DNA from: a virus
Reading direction: 5' to 3' (one strand)
Length of the DNA stretch: 29,048 bases
IMG/VR virus record: IMGVR_UViG_3300035698_005470
Span: 1 to 29,048 of that record
Position 1 is the stretch's first letter. Each line of letters starts with the position of its first letter. The notes under the pieces were generated by a model. It worked only from the letters and a program-made list of their open reading frames with translations. It searched no databases and had not been told where the DNA came from. Shown piece by piece: positions 14,325 to 22,082 of the stretch. The position numbers and the translations under genes were made by a program.

Positions 14325-14977
14325 GGTTTTGTATTTTTTTGCATCTGTAAATTTAAAGCAAGCGAGGCATTACCCTCTGATCTTGCGGTTCTGATTTGTT
14401 CATCGATATCTTTTGGAAGTATAACTTCACCTTTTACAGGTGGTGTATTTTTACCGTAAACTTCTTTTTGCAAACGGTCTTTTTCAGCGTCAAGATATGC
14501 TTTGTTCTGTAATTGATCTGACTCCAACATTTCAAGGGCTTTATCACCATAAGCAAGATACCGGCTAGCGTCTCCCTTATAGTCGAGTTCTTTTGCTTTG
14601 GAAAGAATGGCTTTTAGTTGTTTCTCATTTGATAGTTCAGATTTTAAGGACTGCATTTCTTCCCGCATTTCCCTATTCGCTTTTTGTTCTGCTGTCTCTT
14701 CAGGATTAGCCTCTTTAATAGCTTTTTCCCTTTCGGCTTTTAGTAAGTCTGGAAGTTTTTCAATAGCGTATTTCTCATCATGAGAAGCTACTGCCTTACT
14801 AATTGCACTATCAAGACCGGATTTAAAAAGGTTGTTGCGATCGATAAAATTAAGTGCATCCTCTTTTGTTTTGATATTTGCTAAAGGGTCGAGATCTGAA
14901 ACAAGGGTGTTAAATTCCTCTATCTTTGCAGTATCTTTAAGAGTTGCATTGGCTTTGAGCCATTCTGTTGGTGTCAT
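14312..14977 (-). CDS. Capsid scaffold protein
   Basis: A 221-residue, highly charged helical protein with a coiled coil about residues 85-150 (EQKANREMREEMQSLKSEL). It has few aromatic residues, and its C-terminus is rich in basic and Gln residues (NLQMQKNTKPQQD). It lies immediately upstream of the major capsid gene. This combination is the signature of siphovirus scaffold proteins (DUF4355-like), which guide capsid assembly and are later lost or cleaved. The N-terminal PTEWLKANATLKDTAKIEEF resembles the start of such proteins. SD AGGGAG lies inside the second copy of the 10-nt repeat ACTTATAGGG. Its promoter lies at 15025-15054. Confidence 0.78.
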   Translation of the reverse strand: MTPTEWLKANATLKDTAKIEEFNTLVSDLDPLANIKTKEDALNFIDRNNLFKSGLDSAISKAVASHDEKYAIEKLPDLLKAEREKAIKEANPEETAEQKANREMREEMQSLKSELSNEKQLKAILSKAKELDYKGDASRYLAYGDKALEMLESDQLQNKAYLDAEKDRLQKEVYGKNTPPVKGEVILPKDIDEQIRTARSEGNASLALNLQMQKNTKPQQD

Positions 14978-14987
14978 GTCGTTTTCT

Positions 14988-15015
14988 CCCTATAAGTTTT
15001 TTATACCCTATAAGT
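14988..15015 (-). repeat. 10-bp direct repeat in the scaffold leader
   Basis: CCCTATAAGT occurs at 14988-14997 and again at 15006-15015 (18 bp start to start); as message it reads ACTTATAGGG twice. The downstream copy supplies part of the scaffold SD (AGGGAG). The upstream copy lies close to the predicted transcript start from the promoter at 15025-15054. It could be a protein-binding site or simply a small duplication. Confidence 0.5.
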
Positions 15016-15024
15016 ATATGTTTA

Positions 15025-15054
15025 AGTATAAGCCCGTGTGTAGTAATTTGTCAA
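15025..15054 (-). promoter_or_regulatory. Internal sigma-70-like promoter for the capsid block
   Basis: On the minus strand, TTGACA (15054-15049) is followed by 18 nt and TATACT (15030-15025). The TGA in TTGACA is the stop codon of the upstream gene 15051-15407. Transcription would start near 15018 and give a leader of about 40 nt before the scaffold ATG. The perfect -35 and near-perfect -10 make it one of the best promoters in the window, and the terminator at 12126-12148 matches it downstream. Confidence 0.65.
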
Positions 15055-15407
15055 GCTGGTATTATATCAATCCAATCCTTGATATTTAACTTCACTTGTG
15101 TTGGTACTACTAATCCATTCCCATATGTCGCTGAATTATAAGTCACGTATGATGTAAATAATAGATTTTTACCATTTTCCTTTGTAATATCATCATCTGT
15201 CAAAACCACAATATTACTAGTTGATGGGGTGGCTATACTAACATCCCGCCGTGAATTTATGACAACACCAGCCTGAGTGCTTAATGTCCAGGTTACTGTT
15301 GTCGGAGTGAATGCCCCGTCATCATCCGTATAAGCCAACGTCAAATAATATGACCCCTCATTATCTACGCAAGGGGTCAATTCGCTTATTGCTGTTGTAC
15401 AAGCCAT
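15051..15407 (-). CDS. Ig-like small structural protein (probable)
   Basis: A 118-residue beta-type protein with the strand pattern SYYLTLAYTDDDGAFTPTTV followed by TWTLSTQAGVVI, as in an Ig-like or fibronectin-like domain, and a C-terminal VKLNIKDWIDIIPA. It is the last gene of the five-gene beta-rich block between the MuF-like and scaffold genes. SD AGGAGG is well placed before the ATG. Its stop codon TGA forms part of the -35 box TTGACA of the capsid promoter. A virion surface role is likely by composition and context, but which part of the particle it joins is unknown. Confidence 0.55.
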   Translation of the reverse strand: MACTTAISELTPCVDNEGSYYLTLAYTDDDGAFTPTTVTWTLSTQAGVVINSRRDVSIATPSTSNIVVLTDDDITKENGKNLLFTSYVTYNSATYGNGLVVPTQVKLNIKDWIDIIPA

Positions 15408-15415
15408 GATACCTC

Positions 15416-15904
15416 CTATGCGTCAGCGGCTGCAAAAGTATAAGTAAGATTTAATGTATCACCACTGACAACGGCTCTATTTCCACCTGTCAAAGCTCCG
15501 GCACTCATTAAAACGCCTGTTGTAGTAGTTGCTACTGAACAAAGAAAAGCCCCACCGATTGTTGCGGTTCCTGTTATTGGAAATACTGCCACGCTTGCAG
15601 AATTAGTCATTGACTGAGCACTTCTTACTTCAGTCCACACCATACGGTCTCCAGTATATCCCGTTTCCTCTGTCCATCCTGCATGACTCGCTAAAGTGTC
15701 GGCTGCGTTTACAGTTGGTGTTGCATCTGTTAAACCAAGATACCAGGGAGCAACTTCTGTAAGTGATGAAAAAGTAACATCAAGAACATGTTGCAAACCT
15801 ACATTTACAACCGTATTTTCCCAGTTATCCGTCCATTTTATTTTCCCATCTGAGCCGATACATTCGATCGAAAAAATACCGCCTAATTTTATACCATCTT
15901 TCAT
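15416..15904 (-). CDS. Phage structural protein with a PWYLGL/HAGWTE motif
   Basis: A 162-residue protein. After the N-terminal KLGGIFSIECIGSDGKIKW it has WENTVVNVGLQHVLDVTF, then PWYLGLTDATPTV, then ASHAGWTEETGYTGDRMVWT, and a Thr/Ala-rich beta end. The same series of motifs (NxGLQxxLD, WYLGL, SHAGWTE) occurs in small structural proteins of many phages, often near capsid or tail genes. It is flanked by a repeat protein and an Ig-like protein. SD GGAG lies at a proper distance. Likely a capsid- or fibre-associated protein; exact place unknown. Confidence 0.65.
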   Translation of the reverse strand: MKDGIKLGGIFSIECIGSDGKIKWTDNWENTVVNVGLQHVLDVTFSSLTEVAPWYLGLTDATPTVNAADTLASHAGWTEETGYTGDRMVWTEVRSAQSMTNSASVAVFPITGTATIGGAFLCSVATTTTGVLMSAGALTGGNRAVVSGDTLNLTYTFAAADA

Positions 15905-15913
15905 ATAATACTC

Positions 15914-16594
15914 CTACCCGGTTATTTCGACATTTGGAGCCGTCCCGGTTATTGATATAGTCGTCTTAGTTCCAACAATAGAAATTGTTGACCCTGATCC
16001 TGTTATTGTAACACTAATTTTCCCATTTGCCAAACTCCCTGAAGTTACTATGTCATTTAAGCCCATTGATTCAGAAATTGATATGGCATAATTCCCTATA
16101 GCTGTCTGTATTTCAGATAATTCAATACCTTCTACAATGTCCAAAACTAATGAAAATTGACCAGCTTGGGTATCTGCAAGACCTACCGACTCTGTAATTG
16201 ATACGTCAAAAGTATTAGAGCCTAAACTATAAATCTCTGATATTCCGATACTCTCGGCAATTGCTATATTTATGTCAAATATCGCAGCTTGCACCTCTGA
16301 TAGTGTTAAGCCCTCTGATATTGCACCTGTGATTATTATATTTCCGGCCTGAGTTTCAGATAATCCTAGCCCCTCAATAACTCCACCTGTAATAAGTAGA
16401 TCTACATTCTGCGTTTCAGATAATCCGATAGACTCGGCTGTAGACGCTGATAGTGTTAAAGTTATAGCTTGTGTTTCTGCTAAAGTAAGGCTTTCTGCTA
16501 TTGCTTCATTGTATGTTGTGCCACCTGAAGGAGTAGCCTGACTCGCTCCTATATCCCATCCATCTGATTGTGACGCTCCTATATTCCAAGACAT
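15914..16594 (-). CDS. Tandem-repeat beta protein (eight 20-residue repeats)
   Basis: A 226-residue protein built mostly of eight repeats, each about 20 residues (one of 21), of the form [A/S/T/V/I]E[S/G]xxL[S/A]ETQ plus a beta-strand-rich half. Examples are AESLTLAETQ, AESIGLSETQ, IEGLGLSETQ and TESVGLADTQ. The repeats cover about residues 33-193. The N-terminus has a short duplication, WNIGASQ and WDIGASQ; the C-terminus has Thr/Ile/Ser strands (SVTITGSGSTISIVG). The regular period suggests a beta-solenoid or a fibre-like stack. It contains almost no Cys, His or Arg. It lies between a beta-helix-like gene and a structural gene, so it is probably a virion fibre or head appendage. SD AGGGA precedes the ATG. 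Confidence 0.65.
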   Translation of the reverse strand: MSWNIGASQSDGWDIGASQATPSGGTTYNEAIAESLTLAETQAITLTLSASTAESIGLSETQNVDLLITGGVIEGLGLSETQAGNIIITGAISEGLTLSEVQAAIFDINIAIAESIGISEIYSLGSNTFDVSITESVGLADTQAGQFSLVLDIVEGIELSEIQTAIGNYAISISESMGLNDIVTSGSLANGKISVTITGSGSTISIVGTKTTISITGTAPNVEITG

Positions 16595-16595
16595 T

Positions 16596-17618
16596 TTATA
16601 TCCCTAGTCCTGCGTCAACTCCTGGGGCTGCTGCAATTAGTGTTATATCTCCCCCGGGTGCGTCTACATAATCGGTAGCTGCTCCACCTGTGTCTGTTGT
16701 TATTTCGTTTGCATTTACACTATCTGATCTTATCCCCACTCTAGGGGTCGTCAAATCACGTGTTCTACTATTGAACTCCATAATAAATAAATCTGCTGTC
16801 GCTGAATATCTATTATCTATCCATGTTGTTGAATCTGTAATATGATTATTTATAAAAAATATATACCCTATTCCTGGCGCACCTGTTGGCGTTTCATACG
16901 CTGTTGCAACATTATAAAAAGTGTTTCCTATTACCATAGTCCCACCTGACATAATATCAAACTCTACAGCATTACCGCCATTCCCTATAAATGCATTAGC
17001 TGTTAGTATTGCACCTAATCTGAGATTTGCAAGTGCTGCAGTAGTCGAGGTTCCCTTAATCCTGCAAAAAGCTACATTAGGCGCACCGTCCATTTCGAGG
17101 ACAGCACCATGATTTGCCCCTGTACATTCAAAATCAGAATTAACACAATTATTATTATCATCTATTACAACCGCTTGAGCAGCAGCATTATTAGCAGCAT
17201 TTACAATTCTACAACTCACAATAAACATAAGATCTGTTGATGAGCCACTTATCAAAGGAGCAGATAAAGACCCATGAATATAAAGATTTTGAAACATAGT
17301 CCATGTATTAGGGGTTAAACTTCCGGTTAAAGTTATATCTGGTAAATTTGTTACATCTAACTCTGTATCTGAGTTTCTCCCAACTCCATCAAGATCTCCA
17401 ATAGTTGAATTATACCCCCTTAAAATAATCTGACTTTCCCATGCTGACCCTGCATTTGAAACACTGTCAACACCTAAAGAATAAGCTGCATCGCTTTGAA
17501 TATTAACACGATCACCTGCTGCTGCATTTGTTAAAGCCTCCGCAAGTGTCCAAGGTGATCCACTTGACCCATCCCCACCACTAGCTCCTTGTGTTACATA
17601 TCTTTCTGTATAAGCCAT
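16596..17618 (-). CDS. Right-handed beta-helix protein (pectate-lyase-like, probable virion appendage)
   Basis: A 340-residue protein beginning with TERYVTQGASGGDGSSGSPW, TLAEAL and GDRVNIQSDAAYSLG, the usual opening of pectate-lyase-like parallel beta-helix proteins. Later coils have Asn and Asp turns and stacked strands (FIVSCRIVNAANN, NSDFECTGANHGAVLEM, FIGNGGNAVEFDI, MVIGNTFYNVATAY). Proteins of this fold act as tail spikes that cut host polysaccharides or as passive fibres. No clear catalytic set can be assigned. Its place in the head module, far from the tail tip genes, is unusual for a tail spike and suggests a head-attached fibre or a late-acquired gene. SD GGAG precedes the ATG. Confidence 0.68.
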   Translation of the reverse strand: MAYTERYVTQGASGGDGSSGSPWTLAEALTNAAAGDRVNIQSDAAYSLGVDSVSNAGSAWESQIILRGYNSTIGDLDGVGRNSDTELDVTNLPDITLTGSLTPNTWTMFQNLYIHGSLSAPLISGSSTDLMFIVSCRIVNAANNAAAQAVVIDDNNNCVNSDFECTGANHGAVLEMDGAPNVAFCRIKGTSTTAALANLRLGAILTANAFIGNGGNAVEFDIMSGGTMVIGNTFYNVATAYETPTGAPGIGYIFFINNHITDSTTWIDNRYSATADLFIMEFNSRTRDLTTPRVGIRSDSVNANEITTDTGGAATDYVDAPGGDITLIAAAPGVDAGLGI

Positions 17619-17927
17619 TTATACACTCCTAAAAGCTCGCACACATGGTTTTTGAATTATAGATAAAACACCAACCTCTTCAATCGCTGCCATATATTCA
17701 GACGCCTGTATAATGAAATTAGTTATATCCGCCCCTGTTAATTCTGTATCTGTGTCCCGCCCATCAACAAGTATTTCATTTGCATCATTTGGAACCATAG
17801 CTGCAATAGTATCTGTCCAATAAGGGGTCAGTGCTTTAAACTCCCAATACATATTTCTCATCTTTTCACAATAAGGTCTTACTATTTCATTTGTAAATCT
17901 AATTGCTTCTTCATCTGTTATTGCCAT
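17619..17927 (-). CDS. Small helical phage protein of the head block
   Basis: A 102-residue protein beginning MAITDEEAIRFTNEIVRPYCEKMRN and with a central AMVPNDANEILVDGRDTDTELTGADI. The combination of a helical N-terminus (xxxxRPxCE) and the turn with PND, followed by DGR and TGxDI, is seen in small conserved phage proteins near capsid or fibre genes, with no known function. SD GGAGGGG lies just before the ATG. It is preceded by a 21-residue membrane peptide frame (17939-18004). The gene is followed immediately by the beta-helix gene, so they may work together, for example as attachment adaptor and fibre (inference). Confidence 0.6.
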   Translation of the reverse strand: MAITDEEAIRFTNEIVRPYCEKMRNMYWEFKALTPYWTDTIAAMVPNDANEILVDGRDTDTELTGADITNFIIQASEYMAAIEEVGVLSIIQKPCVRAFRSV

Positions 17928-17938
17928 ATCCCCTCCGT

Positions 17939-18004
17939 TTATTTACCTATTATTATAAAACTCATTACTATTATAAAACTAATTAGCCAATAAATAAAGA
18001 TCAT
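17939..18004 (-). CDS. 21-residue hydrophobic membrane micropeptide (candidate)
   Basis: A frame too short for normal gene finding: ATG 18004, then IFIYWLISFIIVMSFIIIGK, then TAA. Nearly all residues are hydrophobic and aromatic with a lysine at the end, so one transmembrane helix is likely. Its ATG overlaps the stop of the MuF-like gene (ATGA at 18004-18001), and a GGAGG lies 11 nt upstream inside that gene. The next gene follows after 11 nt with its own SD. It fills an otherwise empty 73-nt gap. It could be a small holin-like or membrane-disturbing peptide, or chance. Expression is unproven. Confidence 0.35.
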   Translation of the reverse strand: MIFIYWLISFIIVMSFIIIGK

Positions 18005-19086
18005 TTTAGTACCCACCTCCCAGTTTTATTCTGAGTAAAACCTTTTGAGTCCATCCATTCGGGGTAATTCTTAAAACTCATCACTTCATTCTTACCTGTT
18101 AGCGGATTTCTGCCCCTTCTTAATTCCGGTTCTTGCCCGTCTATAATTTCAATCACTGTCTCACGATCATTTATATCGAAGCCTGCTACTCCTGAATTAC
18201 CCGGGAAACTTACCAGCACACCGCCAGGATAGACAAAAAAACCGTCCTCATTTTCTTTTCTTGTGTCAACGGTCTGGCTTTGTGGCCGTGTTTTATCATC
18301 TAATACAGATAGAATTTCCCTATGCATTTCAAGACCCTGAGCGACTGCCTGATTATGATTAGCGTATGCACCAGCGTTCATATTTCGCATTGACTCAGTT
18401 CTAACAACGGTTAGAGCCTGGGAAGCCGTAGAATCTAATACTTTTTTAACATCCCTTGCAGTTTGTGCAAATCCTTTGCCTTGAATCAATCCCTGAGTTA
18501 CAGAAGATTGTATTTTCTGTAAATCCTTAGCACGGTTCTTTTTTAATATACTAGATAGACTTCCATATTTCGGTTGATATGCTCCTAGAGTCCCGTATTT
18601 TTCAGCGATTTTATCCGCTACCTGTTTACCAAGTTTATTCCATACAGTCGGCGTTCCTAGGACTGAGACTTCAACAACTGCCGGGTTTAGGACTGTGAAA
18701 CTTAGGCTAACAGGGGAAGCATTTGCGAACATGACGCTGAATTGCTGCCGATAGAAATTATTTGTTATAGCCATCTTGGAACTTTCAATTGTCATATTTC
18801 CGGCGGCAATACTTGCCTTAATAAACTCTGATTGTATCTTTTTTTGCAGTGCTTGCAATCGGTCAAACTTCAGGCTTTCGGTATATAAAAAAGTTGGGTT
18901 AGTCTCAAGTATTTTTCCGATCTGAATCGGTGTATATTTCGAGGTTATTTTATTATAAAGTATTTGCGTATCTGATCGGATATTATCTAAGGCAGTTTTA
19001 TATTGATTAGCTAACAGACTATTAAAGCGTTTTATTTCTTTTTGAGTATCTTTAAATCCTGTTTCGCCTAATTGTGCTAGGGTCAT
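18001..19086 (-). CDS. Minor head protein, Mu F / SPP1 gp7-like
   Basis: A 361-residue protein immediately after the portal. The N-terminal half is helical. The C-terminal half has the MuF signature: LTVVRTESMRNMNAGAYAN, then LDDKTRPQSQ, followed by a hydrophobic strand and DINDRETVIEII. MuF-like proteins are minor head components that bind the portal and influence DNA entry or ejection; a few copies are packaged in the procapsid. The portal stop and this ATG are directly adjacent. The extra C-terminus after about residue 300 (ELRRGRNPLTGKNEVM, SFKNYPEWMDSKGF) is a basic tail. No toxin domain is visible. Confidence 0.82.
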   Translation of the reverse strand: MTLAQLGETGFKDTQKEIKRFNSLLANQYKTALDNIRSDTQILYNKITSKYTPIQIGKILETNPTFLYTESLKFDRLQALQKKIQSEFIKASIAAGNMTIESSKMAITNNFYRQQFSVMFANASPVSLSFTVLNPAVVEVSVLGTPTVWNKLGKQVADKIAEKYGTLGAYQPKYGSLSSILKKNRAKDLQKIQSSVTQGLIQGKGFAQTARDVKKVLDSTASQALTVVRTESMRNMNAGAYANHNQAVAQGLEMHREILSVLDDKTRPQSQTVDTRKENEDGFFVYPGGVLVSFPGNSGVAGFDINDRETVIEIIDGQEPELRRGRNPLTGKNEVMSFKNYPEWMDSKGFTQNKTGRWVLK

Positions 19087-20412
19087 CTATTCCTCAACAC
19101 TCAAATCATCCAAATCAACTTCCACAACTTCCCCTTCAATTCTAACTAATTCAGCCTCCACATCATCAACAATATCTTTCGGAAACATCCGTAAAATAGT
19201 CTCATGGCTCAATACTCCAATTGCCTTCAATGCCATCTCAAAAAGAGCGACTTTATCAACGGGTAAATTTCTCTTATGATTTATAATATATTTATAATCA
19301 TCTACAGCGAACCTTTCACGCATAACATCATTTATCAAAGCATTCCTTGTTTTTAGCCCCTTGTCAAAATACGTGTCGATCTTAGATGCTAATAATTCAA
19401 GGCCAATTACTTTAAACATCATTGCCCTCCCTGACTGAGCATTAGCAAATTCTTTATCAGTAAAATCCGGTATTTTAATTGAGCTAAAAAACAACTCTTT
19501 CGTATACTGAGATAATCCGGAATAAAATTCATTGATTCCGTTTAGATCTTTCTGCAAATATTGCGGCCATTTTTCGAAATCATCAAGATTATCTATGCTG
19601 CCTATTTCAATAAGTTTATCCGCAAACTCTTTACTAGCTTTGCCCGGCAATAATGCAATCATAGCATTGAAACGATCCACCTCATTAAATGATTTATTCA
19701 GTAATTTGTCATTACCTGTGATAAGTGGTTTTTCTGCTTGAAATACAGAATACATATCTGAGTTAATCGGATATATTGCAAGAGGAACTTTAGAATATGG
19801 GTAAGTGGTGTCAAATTCTTCATCACGTGACCAGGCACTTCCGCCACTCTTTTTCCCCCATCGTTCAGAGAACAAAGGGTAATAAACATCAAGATAATTA
19901 TTTTTCCCTGATTCCCAAAATCTTAATGCAGCTTCAAGCCCTGGTTTTAGATCATTAGACCATAATAACACTATTTCTTCATTAGCAACTTTCTTATATT
20001 CCGGTGTCATGATCCCGGGTATGCTTAATTCGTCACTTATCCAGAATAGTTCATATGCAACGCCCTGAGTAATACCTGATTCATATAGTTCTGAGGTATC
20101 GAGATCATTATCGTTGTATTCTGCTATCTGTTTTCTGACTGTAATATATGGATCATCTTTAGCCTGTTCATCTGTAGTTATATTTTCCCAGTGTTCTTGA
20201 ATATCTCCAGACCTTGCAGCATACCCACAAAGTGTTTCAACTGCCATTTTAGCGAATGGGATAGTAATCCTGTTATCAGGTTTCTTTACAGCACTGGCAT
20301 TTAATGTCCTGGGATTACGACCCTTCACATATTCTTTATTTTCTAAGATAAAGGGAATTTCATTTTGTCGACTATTATCTATTTCGATTATTTGTTTGCT
20401 ATCTAATGGCAT
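19087..20412 (-). CDS. Portal protein (SPP1 gp6-like)
   Basis: A 441-residue protein between the large terminase and the MuF-like gene, the canonical portal position. It contains the typical portal segment NRITIPFAKMAVETLCGYAA, then GITQGVAYELFW, then later LPGKASKEFADKLIEIGS and the helix-rich C-terminus with FAVDDYKYIINHKRNLPV. It forms the dodecameric channel through which DNA is packaged and which binds the terminase and connectors. The length is typical for SPP1/HK97-type portals (about 400-500). An acidic C-terminal tail (EGEVVEVDLDDLSVEE) is also usual. SD CGGAGGCC precedes the ATG. Confidence 0.85.
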   Translation of the reverse strand: MPLDSKQIIEIDNSRQNEIPFILENKEYVKGRNPRTLNASAVKKPDNRITIPFAKMAVETLCGYAARSGDIQEHWENITTDEQAKDDPYITVRKQIAEYNDNDLDTSELYESGITQGVAYELFWISDELSIPGIMTPEYKKVANEEIVLLWSNDLKPGLEAALRFWESGKNNYLDVYYPLFSERWGKKSGGSAWSRDEEFDTTYPYSKVPLAIYPINSDMYSVFQAEKPLITGNDKLLNKSFNEVDRFNAMIALLPGKASKEFADKLIEIGSIDNLDDFEKWPQYLQKDLNGINEFYSGLSQYTKELFFSSIKIPDFTDKEFANAQSGRAMMFKVIGLELLASKIDTYFDKGLKTRNALINDVMRERFAVDDYKYIINHKRNLPVDKVALFEMALKAIGVLSHETILRMFPKDIVDDVEAELVRIEGEVVEVDLDDLSVEE

Positions 20413-20424
20413 ATGGCCTCCGTG

Positions 20425-21708
20425 TTATAAACTAACTTCTACGCTACCGACTGACATCTTGCCAGAGCCTACGCCCGACAAATAAGAAATACCCCATACT
20501 AAGGCATCCATATTATCCGGGGATTCCCCTGCTTCTTGTGTCCATGTACACATTTGATCTTCAAGGTCTAGTAATTCCCCAACGTGATGAACATAGCCAC
20601 GCCTGTATAAATCAGATATAGGCTCAGCTCTTACAGCTTTTCCTCTTGTAGCTCTGACTGAATCGTATGAAATATTATGTCCGTAATTTCTAATATTAAG
20701 CCCCACAAGATCGCCACCTTGATTAACCTCTCCTATAACTTTATCAGCTTGATACTCATTATACAAGTCGGCAACTAACTGACCCCAGCCCGAAACGTCC
20801 CCGTGATAAGTATAATCACCCAGGACACAATAATGTATTTCATCTTTATATTCATATTTAGCACATACGATTATACCGGTACTATCTGAAGTTGCATTAC
20901 CTGTAACAGCTGGATCCACTGCAACAACAACCCTAAGTAAATCAATAGGTGATTTTTTAAGTCTTGTTTCAGATATCCATATTCTTTTCCATAGTGCATT
21001 TATAGAATCATCACCATAAAGACCTTCTAAAAATCGGCGGCGTTTTGACTCGCTCATAGATTCTAGTGTCTCAATATATCCCTCTGATAAATTATTCACA
21101 TTATCAAGTGGATTCATTTTTATTTTAGCATATCTTTCTGGTTTTGCAAGAGGCTGTTTAGTCTCATAATTTAAGCCCTTCTCAAATATCACATATCCCC
21201 AGTGTGTCATTGATGGTGGATTATAATCAATTAGAAATAATGGTTTGATTCCTTTTTGTGGATTAAGCCTGGTCTTGATTAGCTCATAAGTTGAAAAAGG
21301 TAATTGACTGGCCTCGTTTAAATAAATAGTCTCCCATTCTGAACCGAGAATTTTCTCGATTCTGTCTTTGTCATCAGTACCGGCAATCCATACCTGGGAG
21401 CCATTAGGAAACTGTATAAACCAATCAGATTTATTTTCCTTATATCTAATACCCTGCAATGTTTTACTTTCAACATCAGGAAATGTCTGGTACCAGAGTG
21501 TCTGTTTTGCATGGTTAAAATGTCGCCTCACAACTAAGTGTCTTGACCCTGCATGTTTTAAAGCTCTGACAAATATTGCATAAATAGCAATGAAAGTTTT
21601 ACCAGATCTTGAGCCACCTTCCAGAAGTACTTCAATATGGTTTTTCATCAATTCGATAGCTTCATATTGTTTAGGTGTTTTTACTAATCTTGTGGCGGTC
21701 GCTGTCAA
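20425..21708 (-). CDS. terL: Terminase large subunit
   Basis: A 427-residue packaging motor. Walker A is GGSRSGKT (31-38), and Walker B with the catalytic Glu is TIYLNEA (127-133). The nuclease domain has VVAVDPAVTG (Asp 265), GEVNQGGD (Glu 327) and a third acidic site NMDALVWG (Asp 401). It pumps DNA into the procapsid and cuts the concatemer. The start is a TTG at 21708 that overlaps the small terminase stop (TTGA); the first in-frame ATG (residue 21) would leave only about ten residues before Walker A, and a weak SD AGGA lies 9 nt before the TTG. Packaging mode (cos or pac) cannot be decided from the window. Confidence 0.93.
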   Translation of the reverse strand: MTATATRLVKTPKQYEAIELMKNHIEVLLEGGSRSGKTFIAIYAIFVRALKHAGSRHLVVRRHFNHAKQTLWYQTFPDVESKTLQGIRYKENKSDWFIQFPNGSQVWIAGTDDKDRIEKILGSEWETIYLNEASQLPFSTYELIKTRLNPQKGIKPLFLIDYNPPSMTHWGYVIFEKGLNYETKQPLAKPERYAKIKMNPLDNVNNLSEGYIETLESMSESKRRRFLEGLYGDDSINALWKRIWISETRLKKSPIDLLRVVVAVDPAVTGNATSDSTGIIVCAKYEYKDEIHYCVLGDYTYHGDVSGWGQLVADLYNEYQADKVIGEVNQGGDLVGLNIRNYGHNISYDSVRATRGKAVRAEPISDLYRRGYVHHVGELLDLEDQMCTWTQEAGESPDNMDALVWGISYLSGVGSGKMSVGSVEVSL

Positions 21709-22076
21709 AGGTCTGAGTCCTGGTTATCAAAGGATAAATTAACATTGCCAGATAATTCTATTTTTTCAGTAAACATTGCTTTATATTTTCCAAGCAAATC
21801 AGAAGCTTTTAATCTGTCAGTCCTTGAACAATCTTCATCGTCTCTAGTCTCTTCCCAAAAACGTATATTTTCAATAATAATTTTATTATCATTTCCAGTG
21901 ATTTTATCTGCAAGTTTTTGTATATATTCCTTAATATTAGGTTTTATTAGGTTTTCACTTGCAATAACTGCTGCTGTATCTTTACTATATCCGGATCTTA
22001 TTGCAGATTGAGTTCCATTAAAATCTTTTAGATATTCTATACAAAATTGTTTTTGTTTTGCAGTTAAATTTCCCAT
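21705..22076 (-). CDS. terS: Terminase small subunit
   Basis: A 123-residue protein with the Terminase_2-type opening LTAKQKQFCIEYLKDFNGTQ, followed by SAIRSGYSKDTAAVIASENL. This is the N-terminal HTH-like DNA-recognition domain found in Terminase_2/XtmA-type small subunits. The C-terminal part (ETRDDEDCSRTDRLKASDLL) is charged and would help in ring formation. It recognises phage DNA and starts packaging with TerL. No SD is present before ATG 22076, but a promoter ends only 6 nt before it, so the message may be leaderless. An in-frame stop (22091-22089) excludes a longer protein. Confidence 0.88.
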   Translation of the reverse strand: MGNLTAKQKQFCIEYLKDFNGTQSAIRSGYSKDTAAVIASENLIKPNIKEYIQKLADKITGNDNKIIIENIRFWEETRDDEDCSRTDRLKASDLLGKYKAMFTEKIELSGNVNLSFDNQDSDL

Positions 22077-22082
22077 ACTTAA

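Noticed and set aside
14598-14783. Plus-strand frame antisense to the scaffold gene
   Set aside because: Ser/Phe-rich composition is the mirror of Lys/Glu codons on the other strand; no SD and no context.
15914-16594. DNA-level tandem repeat or CRISPR-like array in the repeat protein gene
   Set aside because: The repeats are conserved as protein with divergent DNA, all in one open frame, with no direct-repeat/spacer pattern.
16596-17618. Diversity-generating retroelement variable region in the adhesin-like genes
   Set aside because: No reverse transcriptase, template repeat or A-rich near-copy is seen in the window.
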